Below, piece by piece: positions 19,203 through 27,898 of a DNA stretch of 64,000 bases. The notes below the pieces were generated by a model. The model searched no databases, was not told the origin of the DNA, and saw nothing but the letters and a program-made list of their open reading frames with translations. Within the stretch, counting starts at the first letter, position 1. Each line of letters starts with the position of its first letter. Source of the DNA: an uncultured Actinomycetes bacterium (GTDB lineage Bacteria; Actinomycetota; Actinomycetes; Nanopelagicales; Nanopelagicaceae); contig CAILJM010000011.1 in NCBI GenBank assembly GCA_903834515.1, positions 123,732 to 187,731 on the forward strand. Direction: 5' to 3'. The position numbers were made by a program, and so were the translations under genes.

Positions 19203-19244
19203 AAAAGAAGAAGGCTCTCGAATTCTCGGGGGCCTTCTTCTTTT
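19203..19244 (+). terminator. intrinsic terminator of glnA
   Basis: AAAAGAAGAAGGC (19203-19215) pairs with GCCTTCTTCTTTT (19232-19244). The 13-bp stem has its T-rich run built into the 3' arm. Confidence 0.9.
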
Positions 19245-19260
19245 GCTGATGCTGCTTTAC

Positions 19261-19302
19261 TCAGAGGCCTCAACTCAGAGGCCTCAACTCAGGGGCCTCA
19301 AC
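19261..19302. repeat. 14-bp tandem repeat x3
   Basis: Three units of TCAGAGGCCTCAAC; the third has one change (A to G). Each unit contains the palindrome GAGGCCTC or its variant. It lies between the glnA terminator and the nickel permease promoter. Confidence 0.95.
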
Positions 19303-19338
19303 TCGCGATCCTTTCTCAGGTCGGGTACCTTGTGAACC

Positions 19339-19353
19339 TGCAAATCGTTTGCA
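19339..19353. promoter_or_regulatory. Nur-like operator of the nickel/cobalt permease
   Basis: A perfect palindrome, TGCAAATCGTTTGCA, equals TGCAA-N5-TTGCA, the pattern described for the nickel-responsive Fur-family regulator Nur in Streptomyces (tTGCaa-N5-ttGCAA). It lies 36 bp before the start of a NiCoT permease gene. The match of motif and target supports nickel-dependent repression; the regulator gene itself is not in the window. Confidence 0.65.
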
Positions 19354-19388
19354 AGTAGCGCATGTGAGTCACCTAGGGGCGTCAGCCA

Positions 19389-20576
19389 ATGAATCAGCCA
19401 GTACCAGAATCCCCGAACGGTTCTTTCTTGGGTGGGCTATCCAGCGATGAGCGCAAACGCTTAGTGGCTATGTTTGGCGTCATCTTTTTTCTACTTATCG
19501 GCGGAACCCTCTTAATGTGGGCAGCAACCTCTGGCCATTACAAACTCTCAGATGGAACTCTCTTCGGATGGGGAACCGGCTTCCTCGCTCTGACTCTTGG
19601 AATGCGACATGCCTTCGATGCGGACCACATCTCTGCCATCGATAACACAACTCGCAAATTGATGTCAGAGGGAAAGCGCCCGCTTGGGGTTGGCTTCTTC
19701 TTCTCTCTTGGCCACTCCTCCGTCGTCACGGCCCTGGCCATCATTCTCAACTTTGGAATCAAGTCGCTCGGCGTGCAGATCAAAGATGATAAATCTTCGC
19801 TCCACCATTACACCAGCCTCATTGGGACTTCCGTCAGTGGTGCGTTCCTCATGATCATTGCACTCTTGAATTTGGTCGTACTTCTCTCGGTGATCAAAGT
19901 CTTCCGCGCGATGCGAAACGGTCTCTATAACGAAGCAGAGCTAGAGAAGCATCTGAATTCTCGTGGCTTCATGATGCGCTTCTTTGGACCAATCGCTCGC
20001 CGCATCGACACAAGTTGGAAGATGTATCCACTTGGAATTCTCTTTGGACTCGGCTTTGATACTGCAACCGAGGTAGCGCTTCTTGTCTTAGCTGGTTCAT
20101 CCGTCATTGCCGGCCTGCCATGGTGGGCCATCTTGAGTCTGCCGATGCTCTTTGCAGGAGGGATGAGTCTGCTCGACACGATCGATGGCTCTTTCATGAA
20201 CTTCGCCTACGGATGGGCATTCTCACGCCCGGTTCGAAAGGTTTACTACAACATCGTTATTACCGGACTTTCAGTTCTGGTCGCAATATTTATTGGCGGA
20301 CTTGAAATTGCTCAAGTCTTCGCCAATCAACTCAACCTCACCGGTGGCTTTTGGAGTTATGCAAGTAGATTCAATATCAATCGAGCAGGTTTTATCATCG
20401 TTGGAATCTTTGTAGGAGTCTGGGCATTCGCGCTCCTGCTTTGGCGCTTTGGCAAAATTGAAGAGCGTTGGCATAACCGCGCCCATTCCGCCCAACTTGC
20501 TCGAGGCGAAAATACTGATCACGTTGCGGCTGGTATCGAACTTGGTGATATTAAGGATGGCTTTACAATCGATTAA
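19389..20576 (+). CDS. nickel/cobalt transporter, NiCoT (HoxN/NixA) family
   Basis: This 395-residue membrane protein has about eight hydrophobic segments. The family signature RHAFDADHI (about residues 75-83) coordinates the metal, and further family motifs are LGHSSVV (about 106-112) and GLGFDTATE (about 220-228). It imports Ni2+ and/or Co2+. An AGGGG SD lies 8-9 nt before the ATG, so this is an ordinary leadered gene. A Nur-like box upstream suggests nickel control. The window also imports B12, and no nickel enzyme or corrin pathway is visible to say which metal matters. Confidence 0.9.
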   Translation: MNQPVPESPNGSFLGGLSSDERKRLVAMFGVIFFLLIGGTLLMWAATSGHYKLSDGTLFGWGTGFLALTLGMRHAFDADHISAIDNTTRKLMSEGKRPLGVGFFFSLGHSSVVTALAIILNFGIKSLGVQIKDDKSSLHHYTSLIGTSVSGAFLMIIALLNLVVLLSVIKVFRAMRNGLYNEAELEKHLNSRGFMMRFFGPIARRIDTSWKMYPLGILFGLGFDTATEVALLVLAGSSVIAGLPWWAILSLPMLFAGGMSLLDTIDGSFMNFAYGWAFSRPVRKVYYNIVITGLSVLVAIFIGGLEIAQVFANQLNLTGGFWSYASRFNINRAGFIIVGIFVGVWAFALLLWRFGKIEERWHNRAHSAQLARGENTDHVAAGIELGDIKDGFTID

Positions 20577-20592
20577 GGAACGATCCAAAGGC

Positions 20593-20598
20593 TAGAAT
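20593..20598 (+). promoter_or_regulatory. -10 element, leaderless marC
   Basis: TAGAAT, then CCTCGC (6 nt), then the ATG at 20605. Confidence 0.7.
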
Positions 20599-20604
20599 CC
20601 TCGC

Positions 20605-21225
20605 ATGAACAATCTCGGCTCGCTCACTGCAGTTGCCTTTGGATTGCAAGCTTTCGTTACTTTGCTGGTCATTCTTGATCCACCTGGTGCTACCCCATTT
20701 TTCTTAGCGCTCGTTGGTGATAGATCTCCCCGAGAACGCGTACGACTCGCCTGGCAGGCCGCAAGCGTTTCTCTCTTCGTCATTGTCCTCTTTGCACTCT
20801 TCGGCAAATTTGTTCTCAATTACCTTCACGTCTCACTTTTCGGTTTACAAGGGGCCGGTGGGTTGCTGATGCTTCTGATATCCCTTGAATTATTAACGGG
20901 AAAAGAGAGCCCGGATGTTAGCTCAGGCAAAGGTAATGTCGCTCTCGTTCCGCTCGGGACGCCACTTCTTGCCGGCCCTGGCGCGATCGTCACCACGATG
21001 CTTTACGTGAACTATGCTCACGGCGCTGCAAAGCAGAGCGCCCTATTGCTGGCGATTATTGCAACTCATATCGTCATTGGAGTAACTCTGATGTTCTCAA
21101 CAAGGATATTGGGGCTCATTAAAGAGTCCGGCGTCACACTCTTCGCCCGTATCGCTGGTCTCCTCTTGGCAGCAATTGCGGTTGAGATGATCGTTGCTTC
21201 GGTGAAGGGTTTCTTTAATCTCTAG
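20605..21225 (+). CDS. marC: MarC family integral membrane protein
   Basis: The 206-residue protein has about six membrane segments. Family landmarks are VILDPPGATPFFLAL (about residues 24-38) and PLGTPLLAGPGAIVTTML (about 117-134), the duplicated proline/glycine motifs of MarC/UPF0056. Members were once linked to antibiotic resistance, but their transport role is not settled. It lies between the NiCoT and ABC-F genes with its own promoter. Confidence 0.85.
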   Translation: MNNLGSLTAVAFGLQAFVTLLVILDPPGATPFFLALVGDRSPRERVRLAWQAASVSLFVIVLFALFGKFVLNYLHVSLFGLQGAGGLLMLLISLELLTGKESPDVSSGKGNVALVPLGTPLLAGPGAIVTTMLYVNYAHGAAKQSALLLAIIATHIVIGVTLMFSTRILGLIKESGVTLFARIAGLLLAAIAVEMIVASVKGFFNL

Positions 21226-21234
21226 TCACTGTGC

Positions 21235-21240
21235 GAGAAT
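21235..21240 (+). promoter_or_regulatory. possible extended -10, leaderless ABC-F gene
   Basis: GAGAAT lies 6 nt before the GTG at 21247. It lacks the first T of TANNNT but is preceded by TGc, the extended -10 dinucleotide. Confidence 0.45.
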
Positions 21241-21246
21241 GCCTTA

Positions 21247-22845
21247 GTGATTGCGACCCAGAGTGTTGAACTTCGTGCTGCTGCTCGCCTCCTTGTTAAA
21301 GATGTGACAGTTCGCATCAACCACGGCGATCGCATCGGTTTTGTTGGGCGAAATGGCGCCGGTAAATCGACGCTTGCCAAAGTTCTTGCTGGTGAGACGC
21401 TACCCGCCGGCGGGCAGGTTGTCCGCACTGGAACCATTGGCTATCTCCCCCAAGATCCACGCACCGGAGATCAAGGTGAATTGGTCCTGAACCGTATTCT
21501 CTCTGCCCGTGGATTGGATCAGATTGCGATCCGCATGGCCAAGGTTGAAGAGGAGATGGCGAATGCCACGCCCGAAGACCTAGAAAAAATTCTCGACCGT
21601 TACACCCGAGTGAGCGCAGAATTTGATTCCGCTGGTGGATATTCTGCCCAAGCTGAAGCTGAATCGATCGCTACTAATCTAGGACTTCCAGAACGGCTAT
21701 TCACCAATACGTTGGATGGTCTCTCTGGTGGTCAGCGTCGACGCATCGAACTTGCTCGCTTACTCTTTAGTGGTTCTGAAACGCTTATTTTGGATGAGCC
21801 AACAAACCACCTTGATGCCGATTCAATTATCTGGCTGCGCGAATACCTCATTAAATATTCAGGCGGACTTGTCATTATTTCGCACGATGTGAATTTGATC
21901 GAGACTGTCGTAAACAAGGTTTTCTATATTGATGGCAATCGAAATGTGATCGATGTTTACAACATGGGCTGGAAGAAATATCTTCAACAGCGTGAGGATG
22001 ACGAGCATCGTCGCAAGAAGGAGCGCGCCAACGCAGAGAAGAAGGCGGCGATCCTTGCTAAGCAGGGTGAAAAGATGCGCGCTAAAGCATCGAAGGCTGT
22101 CGCTGCCCAAAATATGTTGAAGCGGTCAGAGCGCCTGCTATCTGGGCTCGAAGATGTGAGAAAGAGCGACAAAGTTGCAAAGCTTCGCTTTCCTACTCCA
22201 GCTCCTTGTGGAAAGACTCCATTGATGGCAGAAGGTCTCTCAAAATCTTATGGTTCACTCGAAATCTTTACCGATGTCTCACTCGCCATCGATCGCTCAT
22301 CGCGAGTCGTTATCTTGGGACTCAACGGTGCAGGCAAAACTACTCTCCTCAAGATCCTGGGAAATGCTCTTGAGTCAGATACCGGCGAAATCTTGCCAGG
22401 GCACGGATTAAAGATTGGTTACTACGCACAAGAGCACGAGACATTGGACTTCGAACGCACCATTTTGGAGAACATGCTCTCCTCTGGCGAGAAAATTACC
22501 GAGCAGCAGGCACGGCAAGTTCTTGGTTCATTCCTCTTTGTCGGCGATGATGTCGATAAACCCGTTAAGGTGCTCAGCGGCGGCGAAAGGACGCGCCTCG
22601 CTCTCGCCACCCTTGTGGTTGGATCTGCCAACGTCTTGCTCCTCGATGAGCCTACTAACAACTTGGACCCCGCCTCTCGTGATGAAATTCTCGCAGCCCT
22701 GGGTGAATACCAAGGTGCAGTTGTAATGGTGAGCCACGATGAAGGTGCAGTGCGCGCCCTCAAGCCAGAGCGAGTACTCCTTCTTCCTGACGGCGATGAA
22801 GATCTGTGGAATGACGAATACTTCGACCTTATTGCACTTGAATAA
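21247..22845 (+). CDS. ABC-F family ATPase (translation factor type)
   Basis: The 532-residue protein has two ABC cassettes and no membrane segments. Cassette 1 has GRNGAGKST, LSGGQRRR and LILDEPTNHLD; cassette 2 has GLNGAGKTT, LSGGERTR and LLLDEPTNNLD. A long charged helical linker (residues about 240-300, Lys/Arg/Glu rich) joins them. ABC-F proteins bind ribosomes at the E site and modulate elongation or antibiotic action. The precise subfamily (EttA, Uup or resistance type) cannot be told from the sequence alone. It starts with GTG. Confidence 0.88.
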   Translation: MIATQSVELRAAARLLVKDVTVRINHGDRIGFVGRNGAGKSTLAKVLAGETLPAGGQVVRTGTIGYLPQDPRTGDQGELVLNRILSARGLDQIAIRMAKVEEEMANATPEDLEKILDRYTRVSAEFDSAGGYSAQAEAESIATNLGLPERLFTNTLDGLSGGQRRRIELARLLFSGSETLILDEPTNHLDADSIIWLREYLIKYSGGLVIISHDVNLIETVVNKVFYIDGNRNVIDVYNMGWKKYLQQREDDEHRRKKERANAEKKAAILAKQGEKMRAKASKAVAAQNMLKRSERLLSGLEDVRKSDKVAKLRFPTPAPCGKTPLMAEGLSKSYGSLEIFTDVSLAIDRSSRVVILGLNGAGKTTLLKILGNALESDTGEILPGHGLKIGYYAQEHETLDFERTILENMLSSGEKITEQQARQVLGSFLFVGDDVDKPVKVLSGGERTRLALATLVVGSANVLLLDEPTNNLDPASRDEILAALGEYQGAVVMVSHDEGAVRALKPERVLLLPDGDEDLWNDEYFDLIALE

Positions 22846-22962
22846 GGTATTCCCACTGCATTAACTCTCCGTTCATGAAATTAGCCCGTATTGGTAACCA
22901 TCGAACTCCTACTTTTCTCCTACGCGTAATGTGTCGATTGCGCACCTAACCTAGGAGATATT

Positions 22963-24006
22963 TTGAAGATTTCTCAAAAGCTTTCATTCGCGAGTGTTGC
23001 GATTGCAACGATTCTCGCTGGTTCGCTAACACCAGTGGCTCATGCGGCTGACGCATTTCAGCTTTACGCAGCTCTAGATTATTCAACAGATGTTGCGACT
23101 GCATTCACAGCTAAGACTGGAATCGCTGTAAACGTAACAGCGCTTTCAACTGGTCCCTTGCTTGCAAAGATCACCGCAGAAAAGAACAACCCACAATGGG
23201 GTGCATATTGGGCTGACGGCGCCGAGCCTTGTGCGGCCTTTGATCTTGATAAGCAACTTCTGCATTACAAGCCTAAAGGTGCTCACCTCAATGCGATTGG
23301 TGCTCAATTGACCCCTAAATCTCACGCATACCAGGTACCAGGTTTCACCGAGATGGTTGGAGTCGTCTACAACTCGGCCAAAGTACGTAAGCCAACGTCA
23401 TGGGATGATTTGAGCTCTGCTACTTTCAAGAATCAAGTTGGGATGAATAACCCGTCCGTGTCTGGCCCAACCTTCCCATTCATCGCAGGCCTCATCGAGC
23501 AATTTGGAAACGAAGACGCCATGAAGTCTTACCTCACAAAGTTAAAGACAAATGGTCTTCGTGCCTTCGATAAGAACTCCAAAACTCTTGCAGCTCTAAA
23601 TACTGGCGTAGTCAATGTTGCCCTTGTGCAGTCATCTGCAGCCATCACTGAAGTGAACAACTACAAGGCCAAGCCAGTGGCTGGACTAAAACCTGCTGTT
23701 ACGTACTTGGATAAGACGACAGTTCTTCCTTCCTGCCTAGCTATTGATGGCAAGGCATCAGCCTTCCAGCAGGATGCCGCGAAGAAATTCGCAGATTTCG
23801 TAATGTCAACCGAAGCCGTATCAATTATGGTTAAGTCGAACACCGGTGACTCCCTCTTCTGGCCAACTCTGGTCGGTCGAACACCGGCACCATCAATTTC
23901 AACAATGCCTGCTCTTTCATCAGGAACTGTTCAAATTGTTGACCCATACAAGTACGCGCTCATTCAAGGCGAAGTTCAGGATTGGTTCACAAAGAACATC
24001 GCGTAA
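22963..24006 (+). CDS. iron(III)-type ABC transporter substrate-binding protein
   Basis: The 347-residue protein has a signal peptide (residues 1-28, ending VAHA-AD) and the class II binding fold of the FbpA/AfuA group, which also includes 2-aminoethylphosphonate and thiamine binders. Iron is the most likely ligand, given the FTR1-like gene at the end of the operon, but conserved tyrosine ligands cannot be confirmed by eye. It starts with TTG, supported by AGGAG 5 nt upstream. It is first of four genes; the permease follows after 22 bp. Confidence 0.72.
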   Translation: MKISQKLSFASVAIATILAGSLTPVAHAADAFQLYAALDYSTDVATAFTAKTGIAVNVTALSTGPLLAKITAEKNNPQWGAYWADGAEPCAAFDLDKQLLHYKPKGAHLNAIGAQLTPKSHAYQVPGFTEMVGVVYNSAKVRKPTSWDDLSSATFKNQVGMNNPSVSGPTFPFIAGLIEQFGNEDAMKSYLTKLKTNGLRAFDKNSKTLAALNTGVVNVALVQSSAAITEVNNYKAKPVAGLKPAVTYLDKTTVLPSCLAIDGKASAFQQDAAKKFADFVMSTEAVSIMVKSNTGDSLFWPTLVGRTPAPSISTMPALSSGTVQIVDPYKYALIQGEVQDWFTKNIA

Positions 24007-24028
24007 GTAAGCGAAGCAGGTAATTTCC

Positions 24029-25783
24029 ATGTCCGTCCAGCAAAAGCCCGGGGTCAAAACTTCTCGGGCTTTTGCTGTTGTGAGATCAAAATTTTCGCCG
24101 ATGACAGCTTTCTGGATGATCATCGTAAGTATTTTAGTTCTACCAATTATCCTCTTTCTCTCGGTTGCATTTAGCCCGAAACTTCTCGATCAAGGCCCGC
24201 AGTGGTTTACTTTCTCGAGCTTTAAGGCGGCAGCTGATCCGTATTTTCTACGCTCTATTTGGCACTCTTTTCTTTTAGGTGTGATTTCGGCCGTCGCTGC
24301 AACTTCAGTCGCTTTAGTGGTCGCCTGGATCGTATTGCGAACGAATACCGCCGCACGAAAAATATGGAACCTCGCGATCTTCGCCCTACTTCTTGCGCCC
24401 TCTTACCTCATCGCTCTCGGGTGGGAGAGAATCTTCGAACGGGCTGGCGTCTTAAACATCATAGGTGTAGATCTCCCGTCTGTGAGAAACCTCCTGTACG
24501 GCCCAGTTGGAATCGGAATGATTCTCACCTTTAAAGGAATTCCCTTCGCATATTTGGTGATCTCAAATGCCATGAGAGGCCTAGGCGAAGAGTTTGAACA
24601 AGCAGTCAGGGTCCATGGTGGCTCCCGTGTTCAAGCCTTCAAAATGATGGCCACACTTTTACTTCCCGCAATATGGTCAGGCGTTGCAATAGTTTTTGCA
24701 GAAAGCATTAGCGACTTTGGCGTGGCATCCCAACTTGCCTCCCCCGGGCGTTACTCAGTAGCGACGTTTACCCTTTACAAATCTGTGATGTCTATCCCCG
24801 TCTCATTTCCTCTGTGCGCAGCCATCTCAATAATCCTCTTGGCTCTAGTGGTGCTGGCGCTCCTGGCCCAAGCAAAAGCGCTTCGTGGGCGTTCATTTCG
24901 AGTATTGAGTGGTCGAACCCGCCCAATCACCCGACAGAGACTCTCTCGTACTGCCTCACTCGGTACCAACTTCACGATCTACGGATTACTTTTCCTCACA
25001 TTGGGAGTGCCGGTCTTTGGCGCTATCTCTGCATCAATGATCCAGGGCCTGGGCACAGTGATCTCAAATTATCAATTCAATTTTGACAACTACCTCCGAG
25101 TGATTCGGAGTCCTCTCCTACGCTCACCCTTGCTCTTCTCAGCAGAGGCAGCGTTGATCACAGCATCAGTTGCCGTAGTTCTTGCGGCAGTTTCTTCAAA
25201 AATGCTTGTCTCTACCAAGAATGGGGTCGGAAAGAAGTTCCTTGATTTCTTCCTCCTTGCCGCTGTGGGTCTGCCAGGAATCGTCTTCGCCATTGGTTAT
25301 ATCTTCGCCTACAACTTACCTCTAGCCCAGAAATTTGGATTCCATCTCTATGGATCCGTCGCCCTCTTGGTGCTCGCCTACATTGCTACGGCCTTGCCTT
25401 CCACCACGCGATCACTCGTCGGAAATATGAATCAATTTCAAGAATCGCTCTCTGAAGCCTGTCGGGTCCACGGTTTCAATGCCATAAAGACCTGGGTTGC
25501 TGTTGTTCTCCCTCTCATCTCAAGACCACTTCTTGCAGCATGGTGTCTGACTTACTGCGGAACCCTCCTTGAACTTCCGGTCAGTCAAATTCTTTATCCA
25601 CCAGGACGCGCACCGCTTGCCGTCGGCATCGACCACGCTCTAGGTAACTATGATTTTGGTGGAGGGACTGCCATGGAAGTCTTTGCGATTATTTCCGCAC
25701 TGATTGTGGTCGCGATCGCCTATGGGTTGTACGAATCACTTGCCCCACGGGGATGGAAACAACTAGGAAAGGCGCGCTCATGA
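24029..25783 (+). CDS. iron(III)-type ABC transporter permease, fused two-domain (FbpB-like)
   Basis: The 584-residue protein has about twelve membrane segments in two binding-protein-dependent permease domains (about residues 60-260 and 345-555). Each has an EAA-like loop: GEEFEQAVRVHGGSRVQAF (about 189-207) and QESLSEACRVHGFNAIKTW (about 470-488). Fusion of both halves is usual for FbpB-type transporters. Its stop overlaps the ATPase start (ATGA). Confidence 0.85.
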   Translation: MSVQQKPGVKTSRAFAVVRSKFSPMTAFWMIIVSILVLPIILFLSVAFSPKLLDQGPQWFTFSSFKAAADPYFLRSIWHSFLLGVISAVAATSVALVVAWIVLRTNTAARKIWNLAIFALLLAPSYLIALGWERIFERAGVLNIIGVDLPSVRNLLYGPVGIGMILTFKGIPFAYLVISNAMRGLGEEFEQAVRVHGGSRVQAFKMMATLLLPAIWSGVAIVFAESISDFGVASQLASPGRYSVATFTLYKSVMSIPVSFPLCAAISIILLALVVLALLAQAKALRGRSFRVLSGRTRPITRQRLSRTASLGTNFTIYGLLFLTLGVPVFGAISASMIQGLGTVISNYQFNFDNYLRVIRSPLLRSPLLFSAEAALITASVAVVLAAVSSKMLVSTKNGVGKKFLDFFLLAAVGLPGIVFAIGYIFAYNLPLAQKFGFHLYGSVALLVLAYIATALPSTTRSLVGNMNQFQESLSEACRVHGFNAIKTWVAVVLPLISRPLLAAWCLTYCGTLLELPVSQILYPPGRAPLAVGIDHALGNYDFGGGTAMEVFAIISALIVVAIAYGLYESLAPRGWKQLGKARS

Positions 25784-26856
25784 ACAGCGGTCACAGAGTC
25801 CGAATAATCGAAGCGCGTAAAAACTACGGATCTTTAGCAGCTCTTGATGGCCTTTCACTTGATATCAAGGCAGGTCAGTTCACAGTTCTGCTTGGTCCTT
25901 CAGGGTCTGGAAAATCTACGCTCATCAGGTCTCTTGCTGGGATTGAAAAGCTCGACACAGGATCTATCTACTTTGGTGATCAAGAAGTGAATCGTGGCCC
26001 AATTAATCTTGCACCCGAAAAAAGAAATCTCGCCATGGTCTTTCAGGACTATGCCTTGTGGCCGCATTTGACCGCATTTGAGAATGTTGGCTACGCACTG
26101 AAGCGTCGCAAGCTGGTACCAGAATCCTTTAACATGTTGATCATCTCGGCTCTAGAGCGAGTTGGGTTGGCCTCCAAGGGAAGTAACTATCCTCACCAAT
26201 TATCGGGTGGCGAGCAGCAAAGAGTTGCCCTCGCTCGCGCCATCGTTGCAAATCCAGCGCTACTACTCTTCGATGAGCCACTCTCAAATCTTGATGCCGA
26301 TTTGAGAGAACGACTTCGCATCGAGATATCCACGCTCACTCGCGAAATTGGAGCTTCCGCTCTCTACATCACCCATGATCAATCTGAAGCTTTCGCTCTC
26401 GCAGATCAGATCGGCGTCATCAATAAGGGTTCAATTGAGCAGATTGATGCTCCGGAAGTCATCTACAACCAACCGGCAACTCGATTTGTCGCAACTTTCA
26501 CTGGCACCTCTGGTATTTTCACCGGAACTGTTAAATCTATAAGCAAGAAGAGTTGCGTCGTCTCTCTTGGCAAGGACGAGTTGACGGCCCGTCATACTGT
26601 CGATCTTCACATTGGGCAAGAGGTTGATCTCTTGGTCCGTCCAGCGGCAACACGCTTCACCACGCATGAGGATAATCGGATCGCTTCAACCATCACCGAT
26701 ATTGCTTACCGTGGCCGAGGTTATGAGCACGCAATCGAGACCAAATACGGGTCGCTGACTGGAGTCTTCGATACTATTTCTCATCCACGAGGTCGAAAAA
26801 TGGAAGTTTCTATCGATCCTGAGAAATGCATTGCCTTTCCTCGAGAATCTAAATAA
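25780..26856 (+). CDS. iron(III)-type ABC transporter ATP-binding protein (FbpC-like)
   Basis: The 358-residue protein has an ABC domain with GPSGSGKST (Walker A), LSGGEQQR (signature) and LLLFDEPLSNLD (Walker B). It is followed by a C-terminal TOBE-like regulatory domain (about residues 240-358), typical of FbpC/MalK-type ATPases. I chose ATG 25780 because it overlaps the permease stop (ATGA) and has GGAAAGG upstream; a start nine codons earlier would run into the permease. Confidence 0.86.
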   Translation: MNSGHRVRIIEARKNYGSLAALDGLSLDIKAGQFTVLLGPSGSGKSTLIRSLAGIEKLDTGSIYFGDQEVNRGPINLAPEKRNLAMVFQDYALWPHLTAFENVGYALKRRKLVPESFNMLIISALERVGLASKGSNYPHQLSGGEQQRVALARAIVANPALLLFDEPLSNLDADLRERLRIEISTLTREIGASALYITHDQSEAFALADQIGVINKGSIEQIDAPEVIYNQPATRFVATFTGTSGIFTGTVKSISKKSCVVSLGKDELTARHTVDLHIGQEVDLLVRPAATRFTTHEDNRIASTITDIAYRGRGYEHAIETKYGSLTGVFDTISHPRGRKMEVSIDPEKCIAFPRESK

Positions 26857-26865
26857 AGGAGCACC

Positions 26866-27897
26866 ATGTTTCACTCTCTTAGCGGTAACGATATCGCTCT
26901 CTTCGTTTCAGTCTTTCTGGCGTGTGCAGTCGAGGCAGTCGAAGCCGTAACCATCATTCTCGCTGCGGGGACTTCACGCGATTGGCGCTCAACTTTCCAA
27001 GGTGTGATTTCCGGTCTTGTTGTTCTAGCCGGACTCATCGTTGTACTCGGACCAAGTGTCGAGAAGCTCCCTAAGAGCACACTCCGCCTCACCGTTGGCG
27101 GATTACTTCTAGTCTTTGGAATGCAGTGGCTTCGAAAGGCGATTCTTCGCGCCAGTGGATTTAAAGCCCTGCATGACGAAGAGAAGATCTTTAAGGATGA
27201 AGTAGCCGAGGCAGCAAAACAGGCAAAGGTCTCACGTTTCGCCGTCTCTGATTGGTATGCATTTACACTCTCATTTAAAGGTGTTCTTCTCGAAGGCCTT
27301 GAAGTTGTATTTATCGTGGTCACATTTGGAATTATCCAAAAGGGCTCAAATCCTCAAGCATTCTCACTCGCTGTGTGGGCCGCCGCTGTTGCCGTCCTGA
27401 TCGTGGCGATCGCTGGATTTGCTATTCACAAGCCACTCTCTCGCGTCCCTGAAAACACCATGAAATTTGTCGTCGGCACGCTGTTAACCTCATTTGGAAT
27501 TTTCTGGGGTGCAGAAGGCGCTGGAGCCAATTGGCCTCATGCCGATCTCTCGCTTCTTGCCATCATTCCATTCGTGCTACTGATCTCATTTGGAATCATC
27601 GAATTTCTGAGGAAGCGTAAAGCTCAGAACTATCCTGTTCGCAAACTCAATCTTCCAACATTTAGCGAACCAAGTAAGGATGCACCAGCGCTAGTTCGTT
27701 GGGTCGGCGGATTCCTCTTCTTCTGGTATGACTTCATCATTGGCGACGACTGGCGTGTTGCGGCAGGAGTTGTTGTTGGATTCTTCGCCACGCACGCAAT
27801 TGGTATCTCCGGATGGTGGCTCATGCCAGCGGTTGTTGCCTTCATGCTGGTTTACACCCTGCATGAAGCAACTCGACCTGAAAAAGTTGCCGCGTAA
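26866..27897 (+). CDS. FTR1-like integral membrane protein (COG4280 type)
   Basis: The 343-residue protein has about eight membrane segments in two related halves. Each half has an E-x-x-E in a membrane helix: EAVEAVT (near residue 23) and LEGLEVVF (near 145). This parallels the REGLEA iron-binding helices of FTR1 permeases. An insert of charged residues (about 96-125) joins the halves. It has a strong SD (AGGAG) and lies 9 bp after the ABC ATPase, so it belongs to the same operon. Metal transport is inferred; direction and metal are unknown. Confidence 0.6.
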   Translation: MFHSLSGNDIALFVSVFLACAVEAVEAVTIILAAGTSRDWRSTFQGVISGLVVLAGLIVVLGPSVEKLPKSTLRLTVGGLLLVFGMQWLRKAILRASGFKALHDEEKIFKDEVAEAAKQAKVSRFAVSDWYAFTLSFKGVLLEGLEVVFIVVTFGIIQKGSNPQAFSLAVWAAAVAVLIVAIAGFAIHKPLSRVPENTMKFVVGTLLTSFGIFWGAEGAGANWPHADLSLLAIIPFVLLISFGIIEFLRKRKAQNYPVRKLNLPTFSEPSKDAPALVRWVGGFLFFWYDFIIGDDWRVAAGVVVGFFATHAIGISGWWLMPAVVAFMLVYTLHEATRPEKVAA

Positions 27898-27898
27898 A

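Noticed and set aside
22945..22955. IdeR/DtxR iron box before the iron ABC operon
   Set aside because: CCTAACCTAGG matches only one half of the DtxR consensus palindrome. The other half is unrelated, and the site overlaps the RBS of the TTG start. Too weak to call.
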